A stretch of DNA of 64,000 nucleotides from Pyricularia pennisetigena (taxonomy: Eukaryota; Ascomycota; Sordariomycetes; Magnaporthales; Pyriculariaceae): NCBI RefSeq assembly GCF_004337985.1, contig NW_021940923.1, forward strand, positions 845,951 to 909,950, written 5' to 3'. Within the stretch, counting starts at the first letter, position 1. Each line of letters opens with the position of its first letter. The notes below the pieces were generated by a model. That model had not been told where the DNA came from. It searched no databases and saw only the letters and a list, made by a program, of their open reading frames with translations. Shown piece by piece: positions 12,405-24,443 of the stretch. The translations under genes were made by a program, and so were the position numbers.

Positions 12405-15099
12405 CCCGAGATTCCCTTGTCAGCACCGCCAGGGTTGATGCCGGTGCGTATTTGTCGTTTTACCGAAGGTGTGGTATCCAACTCTAGTGTACTAGACTAG
12501 GCTTGACTATGAAATAAATGCATTGCCGAGTTGCCCTGTCAGTTGTAGCACACGTCTTTTTTCCTACCAGCCCAGCACTCTGGGGTTGCTCCAGGTGCGA
12601 TGCCTAACCCCCTGGACTTTGGCGGCACTGAGATCGGCAGTAGGGATGTGATGGCCACTCTGTGACATTTATTGTATGACGTGCCGCACTGGCTTTTGGG
12701 GGCCACCCAGGATGCGTTTCAGGGTGCTCTTTGGCGTGTTGGCACCCTTTTTTTTTTTTTTTTTGAGCATACTCACCGCTTTTGCACAGACAATGTCACA
12801 GTATATTATCTGGTGTTATATTATTCTAAGCCACAATACTTTGATGCGGCTTCGAATGAGTGACAGTGTGTGACATTTGTCCATCATTTCCCTTCTTACT
12901 GTCGGCATTGCCTATCCCATCGATGCTGTGCGCGCATGCGTGCGGGATTTGAAAGCCGGTGGCCGAAATGTCCTCCTTAGGCACTTGACCTGGGCACCTA
13001 GTACTATTCGTAATGTAGTAATGTGGTCCGATTGCAGTGTCTAGTTCTAGGTCTATGTACTTGTAGTATCATGCTATGTGCATACGGTGCTGTCCCAGCC
13101 GTGCACATGGCTCAAGTTTTGCGTCGCAGGGAACTTTTCTCATCACAGACCCCCAATACCGCCCTAGAAAGAAAACAGAAGAATTAGATGGCCAACGCAA
13201 ATCCAAGTTCGGTGGATGCCGCTTTGTTTATTGATCAGCAATCAACTACAAATTTGTTTCTGTGCTTCGGGAACTAAGTTGTTTGATGAGCAAACAGCAG
13301 TTTTCTTTCTGCTCTGCGTCAAACTCCCACATAGTACCTGGGCCGGTAAAAAGATGGCAAGTAGAAATTCTCAATGAATTCTCTTAGTTGGGGTATATAT
13401 TCATGGGACGGCTGAAGCACCTATTTGGGTACCTGGCTCGTTGCAGTCAGTGCTTGTCATAGCTGGACCTGGACTTTTTGAAAGGTGTTTGGGTCAAACT
13501 AAGTAGCAGACTAGACAGCCTAGCTAACGAGGTATCTCTATAGTTTGTTCGAGCTACCTTGCTTTAGTGCTAGTTTTGTGATTACAGTACCATAAGAATG
13601 CACTCCAACAGGTGGTTTCGTTGATAATTGATAATATTCAGAGATCAAGTCCAATAGCTCCAGCTCTCAATTTCCTGCTATTTACGGTAGGTGATCACTG
13701 GAGAGGCCGTCGTGACCGACTTGGCATGTCAGATGTGCAGCAAGGATGTTGCTTAAGGCGGCTCCACGAAGTGTCGGGCCCTTGCTTCCTTTTCGGGGTT
13801 GGCACCTGCATATTGCATATGCATAAACAAAAAGTGGCACCAAAACAGCTTCGACGTCTCAGAAGCTGCTGCCTCGCCATCAATGCGGCGCACATACGTC
13901 TCGGAGCCTGGCATCAACCAGGAATTGAACTGGACATAGCCCTAGCTTGCCTAAGTCTTGGAGTATGAACAATCAGACTGTCTGTCGGCTGATTAGGGCG
14001 AGTAGGGGAAATCACTTCTTGACAGTCTTTTAGCGGCTCTTGGTTTACCGCGTAGTTGGTTTTACCAATGCGTAGGCAATGTAGTCTAGACCTAGCAGTA
14101 GTAGGTAGTGAGTTCTTTGCGGCAGGTTCGTTGGGGCAGGCTTACCGCATGTAACAAAGTTGTAGTATTGCACATCCTAATCTGGACCTAATGTCCTTTC
14201 TTGCATGTGGTCTGTTCATAACAATGGTGACTTCTTGGCAATCAAGGCAGGAACGATGATGGATCGTCATACCTCATACCTTCTTTCCCAGTCCTCGATC
14301 TTTGACAGTCAAATCGTTTGCCCCACTATTATATATGAACGGCTCCACGTGGACATCAGGAATATCGTTCAATTCTACCACCTCCCCAAATCGACTTGAC
14401 CGATTTCCAACTTCATCCCGCCGGCTTTGCTCGACTCTCCGGACCTCGGATCCCACGACATTTGTTCCCTTTGTCTCTTTTCCCTGTTCTTCTCCACAAC
14501 AACCAACCACATTCATTCGTGACATGGAGTGACAACAATTAAGATTTCCCTCATTTGCCCTCTGGAATCAAATCTTTTTTCTCCCTCGTTGGTACCTATC
14601 TAAGTTTCTTGTTCTCCGCACCCACATATGCACGCCCTCCACATTGGACGTGCATTTACCTGCTCTTGCTCCGCCCCGTCTAGATTGACTACACACCCAG
14701 GTAGGCATCTTGGGACCCCAGGTCTTCATACACTTGTCGCTGATCCAGAGACTGAACCAGAAAATCCGACTGAACCCATCCATGTCTTGGTTAGAGGGGA
14801 TGTGCCGTAAACATCCGACTGATCCTTGCCTGCTTCATTGACCACTGCCCTCTTTACACCTTGACCAACTCCTCATTTTCCCCTGGACCTTTTTTGTTTG
14901 TCCCTCCAACTGGTGTGCACGCTTCTCTCGCTCTCCTTGAACGCATGCGCAAGACGCCTCTGCGCTTGGTTTATTGAAAGGTGGCACCTGATATTTCCGA
15001 CAGTTCCGCCACCCGGGAGCGGCCGCGCATACTGGAGGAAATAAACTTGTAGGCGGGGCATAGCCGTGACGACGTCGACCGTCGCCGGCCAGAGATACG
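11287..15099. other. Intergenic spacer between TBCB and the PA-TM-RING gene
   Basis: About 3.8 kb with no supportable gene. It contains a 38-nt poly-A run at 12365-12402 and a T run near 12750. The last several hundred bases (about 14400-15060) are pyrimidine-rich, as in fungal 5' leaders, and probably hold the promoter and 5' UTR of the RING gene. Open frames such as 13612-13968 have no recognisable domain. Confidence 0.5.
12365..12402. repeat. Poly-A homopolymer run (38 nt)
   Basis: Uninterrupted A run followed directly by five C. Similar long A/T runs recur through the window (23392-23438, 35013-35042, 39995-40020, 40657-40681, 21452-21478). The exact length is likely to be unreliable in the assembly. 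Confidence 0.9.
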
Positions 15100-16836
15100 A
15101 TGCCACTGCTACGATTATTGCCATTTTTGGCCGTGCTGACCACCGCCGCCGTGGTCTCGGTCCCGGCGCAGGATGCGCTCGATATCTCTACGTTCCCGGT
15201 CCAGCATTTGCCTCGCTATCAGGAGGAATCTGCCCTGACCCTGGCCGTTTCGGCTCCCGCCGGTGGTCCTTATTTGACCTTCCCAATCGCTCCGTTCACT
15301 CAAGAAGCAGGCTTGAATGCCTCGCAGTCGCAGAGAGGGGTGAGATTTATCATATAGATACGCTCGGTGAGCTTAAGGTGCGCGCCTCTTGTGCTGACCA
15401 CCTTTGTTTTTGTAACCAGATGGTCCGCATAGAAGGTCAGATGATGGTGGCTACACAGCAGACATATGCTGATTTAGTCTACTCGGGCGCCGTCGCTTAT
15501 CTGTGCTGCGATCCTCTGAACAACTCCAACGTCACACCCGAGATGATGCTCAGAACAATTATCGAGAACCAGCCCAAGGCGATATTACTGTACACCCAAC
15601 AGGGCAACTGTTGTAATGTTACGGGCCTGGGAAGCCGATCGCTCTATCAGAAAGTGTTTACTATGATTGATGCAGCTGAGGCTTCGGCAACGTTAAATCT
15701 TTCGACATCGGCAAACGGCGCACTTCAAGCTGTCATTTCGGGAAATTCGACACGGTCCGATGGCGACGACACTGGCCAGACCGGCAATAATTCTGCCGTG
15801 GCTATGAGCGTTCTCTACAGCATCACCGGCCTGATCACCTTACTGTTCCTCGTCATAATAGCAATAGGAGCTGTACGCGCGCATCGATATCCGGAGAGGT
15901 ACGGCCCCAGGAACGCAGACGACGGAAGGCCCAGGCAGAGCAGAGCCAAGGGCCTTGCGCGTGCCGTGCTGGATACACTCCCAATCGTGAAGTTTGGGGC
16001 GCCGGCACCCACCGAGGGGAAGCCCGACCCATCATTGGAACTCGGGAATGGCGGGTCGGAGCCTGGCAAGAGGAACATGTCCCCGAACCACGTCCAAGTC
16101 CACCACCTTTCCACGATTCCCGAAGATGCGGAAGCCATTCCGACGGGAACGAACTCTCCAATGAGGGAATCGCGCATGGCTCCTGCCCAAGCGTACGACG
16201 CTGCCACGGCAGCCCAAGGTCAGACAGAGCCACTCGGTGACGAGCACCTCGGGTGCTCAATATGTACAGAGGACTTTTTGGTCGGCGAAGACGTCCGCGT
16301 ACTACCGTGCGATCACAAGTTCCACCCTTCATGCATTGATCCGTGGTTGATCAATGTCTCGGGCACATGCCCCTTGTGGTAGGTGTTCCGTACCACATGC
16401 GATTATTTTGTTTGCTGGCACTTATGCTTCTGAAGCAGGCAGCTGAACGACTAACTTTTAACGATCTTTCTCCTCCAGTCGACTTGACCTTCACCCGCAT
16501 AAGAGTACTGATGAGGAAGACGAGAGCGACTCAACACAGCTCCCTCCGCCACTAGGAGCCGATCCGGAATTCGAGGTCGATGCACGCGGCACAAACCGTG
16601 ACAATCGACGGTCGTCACGATTCTTTGACATTCATAGACTGAGACATGCTTCAGCTGAAGAACGAATCGAAGCTCTGAGACGATATCGTAGAGAATCACA
16701 AGAGGGCCCAGCTGCAGAAATAAATGCCGACGATGAGAACAGTCGCACCTCACGGCTGACTGCCCGCCTCAAAGAAAAATTCAGGGTACTCACACGAGTG
16801 CAGCCACCTGGACATCAGAGACAAGGGCCGACGTAG
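15100..16836 (+). CDS. PA-TM-RING-H2 E3 ubiquitin ligase (RNF13-like), 3 exons
   Basis: Predicted CDS join(15100..15339,15420..16378,16479..16836), 518 aa. The order of parts is a signal peptide (begins [20 protein letters not shown]), a luminal protease-associated-type region (about 81-180) with several cysteines and NxS/T sites, one transmembrane helix near residues 210-235 ([20 protein letters not shown]), a basic/proline-rich cytosolic linker, and a RING-H2 finger (CSICTEDF..., [16 protein letters not shown]). The final RING cysteine is split across the last splice junction (TG|T), which confirms that join. Introns are 80 nt (phase 0, CTGAC branch) and 100 nt (phase 2, CTAAC branch). The architecture matches endosomal/vacuolar PA-TM-RING ligases that ubiquitinate membrane cargo. 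The substrate cannot be inferred. The C-terminal tail is acidic, then Arg-rich. Confidence 0.88.
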
Positions 16837-19800
16837 CAAGGACGAGGTCAAATCCTTTGATATTTTGACGAAACAAGAACATCACGACCTATAATACGAA
16901 AAACGCAGTTGCTTGAAGAGTCACCCTCGTTACACTGCACCGGATACAGGCCATTGCGCAGCATGTTATTTTTTTTCAGCACAGACATCGACAAGCCATC
17001 CTCATTAGGCTAGCAGCACGGATGAAATGCAAGCTTTTTTTTCGCAAAGATATGAACACCGACACAGGGGACTATTGTATGTTTGGGGTGGGAAAGCATT
17101 GCAAGGCGTTTTACACAAGGGTAATCTGCAACCAGAGCATAGTCTGGTACTAGGCTTTCCAAATCTGCGTAAAAGCCAGATCATATATTTAATGAAAACG
17201 GTAACGACGCAAATGAAATGTTGAGTCGCTTAGCGCCATGGGTCATTGATAAAGTCTGTGAGGTTAGCATTCAACATTACGAGTATCATTGCACACTTGG
17301 GCGGCTTGAATTATGTATTTTCGGGTGATGTTGTAAGTCCAAGTATCGCCTTGTAGCGAGGTAATGATGAAAATGCCCCCGGAGGCACGGAACAAATAAT
17401 CATTTAGGTGGTCATGTATACCCATATATGCAAGGTAGGTATGCATGTTGGACCGGCGAGACTCTTGCTTTCTGACAGCAAATAAAACTAGAGCTGGTCG
17501 GAGGCACGATGGCAAGTAGCCCAAAGCTGACCCTCTCTCCAAACCAGATTGAGACTTTTGCGATGAACCAACCTGCCATGGACAGAACTCGGTATCAGAG
17601 GACGGCCAGTGAGCACCTTATTTACCGTCGGTTAAAGCCAAGGACTAGACTAGATGTGCAGTTCAGACCAGCTGGGTCAGGAGCTTTTTCGGCAGCAACC
17701 CACGGCTAAGGATAGTCGGCAAAGATAGTCCGATTCTGATCTATGGCCGGCCCTATGCGATCGGCCTAGGGGTCTAATTTTTGCCTGGCCTGGGCAGTCA
17801 GGTTCCTCCGACGGAAGCCACAAGCTTGGTGACCTTTGTCAGCCAAACAAAGAGATGCCTTTTTTTTATCGTCTGATGGAGGACATTTGTTCAACACATA
17901 TGCTGACACCCACCTGATCTGGGATTTTGGGACAGCTTTCCATCCTGTTGGATGGGATATGATATGCATATTTGTGGCTGTTTTCTTTTTTTTTTTTTTT
18001 TTTTTTTTCTCGCTTTTTTCTCTGTTTCGCCTGTCTAAGTTCAAATTCAAGGCAAGCGTGATCCAATATTTGCATCACCTTGGACAAAAAAAACAAGGAA
18101 AGGGCGCACCGTCTGTACAACTACGGGCTTTAAAACAAAGCTGACAAGAAACCAGAGCTGACAAAAGGAAGAAATCTATCGACGCCGATCTTTCAGCCTT
18201 TTGCATTCGGAAGAGGGGTGGGTGTTTGTTATCAAATTTTTGCTACAAACTTGGTCCAATGGAAATCGGGGCTTTTTCCCCGGACGCGCCAACTGTAAAG
18301 CCTAACTTTTTCTGGGCTAGACTAGTAGAAAGACACATGGCACCAAGGCTAGGAAGCTAGCGACTCTGTAGCTGAAAGAAAATAAGGGTCCAGGACAGAA
18401 AGGGGGAGGGTCTTGTTTTTCAGCCTTTCTGCCATGGTATTGATCTCATTTGCCACACCGAAAATCTATCAGAATCCCCATGGGGGGAGCACAGCGCGGA
18501 GCTAATTCGCCCCTATTCTCTATATTCACGGAGGCACGCCCAATGAAGACAATTTTTGGAGGGGTACCAGCTAAAGGGCAGGGGGAAAAAAAATAAGGAT
18601 GTGTCGTTTCGTCCGTTCAGGTGTGCAAAACCTCATTTTGCCAGCTAACACACTTCCAGCATATGTCACATCGTCTTCTCGGACGTCGGGGGAAACGGAT
18701 GGTGTGTCTGTCTGCACGTGGCTTCAAATCTAACATACATGAAAGTATCCTATGTCATGAGAGAAGGAGGGGCGGCAGAGGTTCAATTCTGCTAATACTC
18801 ACTTTTTCTTGTCTCTCGCAAGCTTGTGTCCTCTAGCCGCGGACCCTTTTTTGGCGGCTTGCAGGAGCCAGGTCTAGGTCCTGGTGCTTTGCGGCCTCGA
18901 TGCGCGGGGTCCTTTTGCTCTTTTTCACGTTTTATTGTTTTTGGGTTTTCTTGGTTCTGGTTAATATACCAAGATCAAATCCCGCTGTGACGGCAACATG
19001 GCTCCACCACCCCCGTCGCCTTGAAGCTTCATTCACCTTACATATACTTTTTGTTCTCTTCTTTTTTGTTGCTGTTACTTTCCTTTGCGAGCTTCAGATC
19101 TTGCGAAAAACCTCTTTAGCAGGAATTGGGGCTATCGCCGTTCGGACTATAGCTCCGAATGGCATTTTTGCTGGATCTTGCGCCCTTCTAATTCTACCAC
19201 TCACCCATCGTCTCCGTCCACATTATTACCCTTTTTCTTATCTGAATCATCCCTACGCCAGAAACTTTTTCATCTCATCAACCCTTGCATACCGCTGAGT
19301 CTTAGTGTTGTCTGTGCTCCGAGGTGGGAGAGAGAGAGAGAGAGGCTGGGCCTGCTCTGTCTGCAAAAGTTATCAGGTTGGGAGACTAACCTTATCCCTT
19401 TCGAGCTGTTTTTTGTTTTTTGGTAGTTGCCTATTTACATATGGTGCTTATCCGCGAAAAGAGAAGAATAAGCGAACCAAGCGATACATGCTACGCTCCG
19501 CTCTACCATTGGAAATTTAACCGCCACACGAAACGCATAGTGTTCAAACCGAGAACAGAATCGTATTCCAAAGAAATTCGCATTTTTATCACCACAGACA
19601 AAGAGAACCCCGGGATTGACGGAGTGGGCAAAATCCACCAACTAGAAAGCCCAATGGTACGCCCGACCTCAATGCTCCAACCTCAAGCCTCAAGCTAGGC
19701 CGGCTCGAAAGACATTTTCGACGCATACGAAAATTACTTGGGGCAACCCGTCTGCGAGGTGTAACAAACAGGAAAGAAGGGGAAAAAGGAAGAAGACACA

Positions 19801-19854
19801 CGGGAGAAAGGGGGAACGAAAAAAGAAGAGATACCAATTGCCAAGGGGCAAAGG
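16837..19854. other. Intergenic spacer, RING gene 3' side to assembly gap
   Basis: About 3 kb without a supportable gene. It includes a T run of about 24 nt near 17987-18010, many short A/T runs and a GA microsatellite near 19327-19345. The purine-rich end (19740-19854) runs into the gap. Part of it is probably upstream sequence of the receptor-like gene. Open frames here (for example 18900-19298 and 19420-19698) show no family similarity I recognise. Confidence 0.45.
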
Positions 19855-20099
19855 NNNNNNNNNNNNNNNNNNNNNNNNNNNNNNNNNNNNNNNNNNNNNN
19901 NNNNNNNNNNNNNNNNNNNNNNNNNNNNNNNNNNNNNNNNNNNNNNNNNNNNNNNNNNNNNNNNNNNNNNNNNNNNNNNNNNNNNNNNNNNNNNNNNNNN
20001 NNNNNNNNNNNNNNNNNNNNNNNNNNNNNNNNNNNNNNNNNNNNNNNNNNNNNNNNNNNNNNNNNNNNNNNNNNNNNNNNNNNNNNNNNNNNNNNNNNN
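19855..20099. other. Assembly gap (245 N)
   Basis: Run of N. It ends against 17 consecutive C bases at 20100-20116, so it probably marks a homopolymer-related sequencing break. It may hide the promoter or first exon of the downstream receptor-like gene. Confidence 0.99.
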
Positions 20100-20178
20100 C
20101 CCCCCCCCCCCCCCCCCGCCCGCGGCTTCCCCCCCTGATTCGACGCTTTGGATATGATGCTGGATTTCTTTGTGTTGG

Positions 20179-22094
20179 ATGCGACAATCACTAACCACGA
20201 AGCTCTTATTACGAGTGTCGACAGTCCTGTTCTTCATCTACGCCGACTCGTACATGTTCGTCTTTAGCTCGGCCATTATACAATACGGCGTAGGGATCAA
20301 CGTGAACTTCGCTGCGTGCGATGCGGCCATCATCATCTGCCTCGTATTTTACGTCACGACCAAGGTATGTCTGGCGGCTGGTTTCTACTTTTTTTTTCTT
20401 TTTGGGGAGGCGGGTGATGAAATAATGCTTTCGTGCCTTGACGCAAATGCTGACTCGTCCAATAGATTGTAGGAAGAAATATCACGGCGGAAAAGCTGGG
20501 GGAGTATAGTATATTGTATGCTGACCAGACCGTTGATGGTGCAGGCCGTCTATCTGTTTTTGGTTGAAAAGGCAGCAAGTACCCCCCTCACTACCTCCTC
20601 CTACTTCTTCTTATTCTGTTGCGGAAGCACGAGTTCTAACCGAGCTACTGGTGCTCCTCATAGTATATCATACGTGGGACCAGAAAAGAACGCCTACAAT
20701 CTAAGCTTTACATCTTTAACTCCTTTGGCATGATGGGTAAGTTATACTGCTCTTCCACAATAAAAAAAAGGGGGGAGATCATTTCTTTGTTATTCGAGGA
20801 ATATACTAACTGAATAACTAACCTTGACACAAAAGGCATATACACGGTGGTGGTTGTGTTAAACTTTATCTAGTGAGTGAACCACGAATCCATTTCCCCT
20901 TTTCGGTTTAGGTATTTTCTGAGGCTGACTTTCTATCCTGCATCCGTACGACAGCCGAATCAACCGCCTCGAAGATGGAACATGCATAATCGGCATGAAA
21001 AAGATCGCCATGATCCCGTTGATATCGTTCGACGCGCTCGTCAACGTTTACCTCACCATCCTGTTCCTGATTCCGCTGATGAGTATGTCGCCCGAATTTT
21101 GCTTATTCAGGTTTGGTCCATGTTTTTGGTATTCTTGGGATGACGACTCATTCTTTCAAATGCTAAACCTACAAAACCTAAACCCTCCGAAAACAGGATT
21201 ATACTCGTTTCGAAACCCTTTAAGCAAGCCAGACGTGTATCGGCCGACCATGAAGCTGCGTTCCGTTGCCGTGCGGACGTTTATCGGCGCCTGCTGTACG
21301 CTGGCAAGTAGTATTGTGTAAGTGGTTTTTCTCCTGCATCATCGATCCATATGAGCTTGTTTTGAATTCATTATTGCTCGTTGGTTTCTATTCCTGAATG
21401 GTAGCGGAATGCAAGGGGATGAAGTGTTTCAATGACTGACGATAGCTTGTGTTTTTTTTTTTTTTTTTTTTTTTTTTTCAAAAAGTAATTTGACGGTCCT
21501 TATGGTCCTCAATGGCGAACCAGGATGGGTGTGTCTGATGTGTTGCAACAGCGACGGTGAGTCCATCTTGATACCAACGCTCCGAGAAAACATACATTGG
21601 GGGGGCATGCCAAACTAATCTCGTATTCTTTGCGAACATGGAAACTAGTCCTCTTCTCGGCATTGGTTCTGTATTGGATAACTTCAAAAGACAACATCGC
21701 CTCCACCTCGAGCTCCAAGGACGCAGCAAAAAACGACTCGCACCAACTCTCGGGTCCGGAACGCAGGAGCGACAACAAAAACAGCAGCAACAAAAATAAT
21801 CATAACTATAATAGGATCGGCAGCAATAACGTCAGCGGAAAAACCCAGGACGACGACGGCGGCGGCGGTGACGTTGGAAGCGCCGGCGGCGTCAGGGGAG
21901 GCGGCAGCGCCGGCGGCTGCGACTGCAACCGTGTCTCGCGGCACGACAGCGTCATCATCCGCGGAGACATCGGATACGAGTCGACTGCTGGTGGAGGGAT
22001 CTGGGCAGAAGGTGCCAAGGAGGGCGTGGACGACCCCTGGAACCCGAGACCTGGTGGTAACATGGAATCTGACGACAAACGAGATGCCTGTTGA
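20179..22094 (+). CDS. Multi-TM fungal receptor-like membrane protein, 8 exons, 5' end uncertain
   Basis: Predicted CDS join(20179..20364,20545..20574,20664..20736,20836..20872,20955..21082,21197..21317,21486..21556,21649..22094), 363 aa if the ATG at 20179 is used. Six hydrophobic segments are visible, with conserved-looking loops (SKLYIFNSFGMMGIYTVVVV, GTCIIGMKKIAMIPLISFD, NGEPGWVCLMCCNSD, FSALVLYWITS). The pattern resembles a fungal 7-TM family labelled GPCR-like in databases; I infer this from memory. The tail is Ser/Asn/Gly-rich and probably cytosolic. Seven introns (180, 89, 99, 82, 114, 168, 92 nt) keep the frame. The second has a GC donor (GCA|GCAAGT) with a CTAAC branch, after a 30-nt exon. 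A CTAAC...AG just before 20203 could instead be an acceptor, which would put the true first exon in the gap. No ligand or G protein can be named. Confidence 0.72.
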
Positions 22095-23391
22095 GCAGGA
22101 GAAGAAGAAGAAACAAAGTCTCAAAACCCCCGCTATGGTCTTAGATATACCATCACACATCGATTTGTCTTTTTTTTTTCCTTTTTATTCTATTTCTCTT
22201 TTTTCCCCCCTACGATCATCATCATTATCAGCGGAACAGGCCTGGAAGAAAAAAAAAACGACTGGATGTCAAGCGAGTCAAACAAGGAAAGGGAGGTTGG
22301 GGAGAAGGGGGCAACACCATATCCCATACGGGGCGCTTGTGCCCGCATTCAGACACATAGCAAGATTACAACCTGCCGGAACAGCAAAAGAAAAAGAAAA
22401 GTCACTTTTTTTCGCCTTTCTTTTTTAGGGGGCAGCATGACGCAGTCCTGCACTATTGCAATCAAGGTATAGCCTACAGCCAGTAAAGGTGAAGGGGTAT
22501 GACGGAGGAAACATGCCGAATGGAGATCAACAGCCTCGCTCGGTGTGTGTGGGGATGGGTATCCCTTTTCGGGATTTGAGGATATTTCCGGCTTCTGAGA
22601 AGGGTAGTGTTGAAATCATAACAGCGGTTTTTTTATTTATTTATTTTTTGCCTTTGCCTTTGCTATGCTAGCTTCCGGTTATGGGGACAATAGCAATTTA
22701 CCTTTCTTATCCGCAGCTTTAGTTTGGTATTCTCTGTTTGGAAATACCCTCCTCAACTTCAGCAAGCTTTTTTTTTTTATTTCGGGGTTTGTTTATCATG
22801 TTTTCTCATGCAACCTTGTTTTCTTATTTGGTTTATTTGTCCTTCTCATGCTTCTCGAAGTTCTGCATGACGTTGGATGAAATGAAACAAAACAAAATTA
22901 TACTGATATATATGTGTAAAAAGAACAACAGCATGCATCCATCACGCCTGTGACGTTTTTTCCAAAGCAAGTTTGGTACATATTCTTTCTCGTTCGAACC
23001 TGACCACTCAAAGATTCTGCTGTCACGATGTTCTGATCCGATATTTTTATTGTTTTTAGTCAGTACCGACAAAGTCGATTGCTGATTTACTGCCGAGTTT
23101 GGTCCGCTATGCACTTGACAGTCTGCGCCCAGTCCTATTGTGGTATAAGCTAAAAGACCCTGCTGGTATCATCAGATCATTCATGGAGGGGCGGCTGACG
23201 CGGGCTTGACACGAGATATAAACAAGATTTTTCTCCCCTTTTGGTATAAAATCTTTCCCACATGGACTGCGTATATCATACAGCTGCAAGTGGCCGACAG
23301 ACAAAGCAGATTGACCATGGATCGTATCTGCTTGGATACTTGGTGAATACGACACGCGTCTCAATCATATCCCCCCTGGTTACCCTACAAG

Positions 23392-23440
<49 letters not shown>

Positions 23441-24443
23441 AAAACCACGTCATCCTCCCTTTTGTGACATCATATCATATCTGCTATCCCCTGAGGTTCT
23501 GTTCCGCAACCTATCACAGCTACGTTCAAGGATCCCAGATTCGGAAGAAGAAAAAAAAGTATATGCATGCGCCCCGTTTAAAAGAAACACAGAAAAGGCT
23601 GTTTCTAGAGCCGCGAGAGTAAGATGGGACCGATTTGGAATCGCTGACCAAAGGCGGCTTCCTCCGGCGGGTTTTACAACTGGAGGATTTTGAGGGGGGG
23701 TTTTCACAGAAAGGATCATGCTTACAAGAAACGTGGAAATTTTTTTTGGCAGAAATAACATTATACTTATTTTGACTTTCCGACAGCGGTGTCGGCATGT
23801 GGCTACCGACTGCAATGATCATGCGTTAGCTGCAGCCCCTCAACTCTGTGTTAGTTCACTGACTGGTTTCCTCCACCTCTCCCTCTTTCTCTCTCTTCTC
23901 ATCTTGAGATCAAGGGACCAAAACCTAAGACAAGCTAAAGAGCCTAAAACATACATGCTAAATTGGGGCTCAAGAAACGGCATGGCTTCCAAACGGTCCC
24001 AGTAACTCGGCAAATAATTTTAGTCTAGACGGTTCCATCTGTCATATATTTTCAGCATTCCCCAAGTCTTCTTCATGGATACACAATGATAAAACAGGAG
24101 AAGCGTTCACCATTGAGGATAGCTTATGTTTTTTTTTTTTTTTCTTGCGTACTAGCAGAAAAAAAAAAAAAGCAAGCAAGTAGCCCAAGTAAGCAATGGC
24201 CCTAGTGACCTACTCTCTAGACATCTGTAACCCTATTTCAACTCTCCCGAATTCCCATGCTGGGCATTACCCTTTGGAGGGCACCAAGGCAAGTGTGGCG
24301 CTTCCTTACAGCGGTATGTCGTGGCCGTTTCGTTTGGCTCCTACATGTCAGGACCAGGTCCAACTGTATTATAATTGCCCGATTTGACTGCATATTTGTG
24401 TGCGCTTCATCTTCAAGTTATACAATCCCGCGAGACCTTGACT
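22095..24443. other. Convergent spacer between receptor-like gene and PCF11
   Basis: About 2.35 kb between the 3' ends of two convergent genes. It should hold both 3' UTRs. There is a 47-nt poly-A run at 23392-23438, T runs near 22170-22205 and 24129-24143, and no supportable ORF. Confidence 0.5.
23392..23438. repeat. Poly-A homopolymer run (47 nt)
   Basis: Longest uninterrupted homopolymer in the window. It lies in the spacer between convergent genes, with no flanking target-site duplication or retroelement coding sequence that would mark it as a retroposon tail. Confidence 0.9.
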
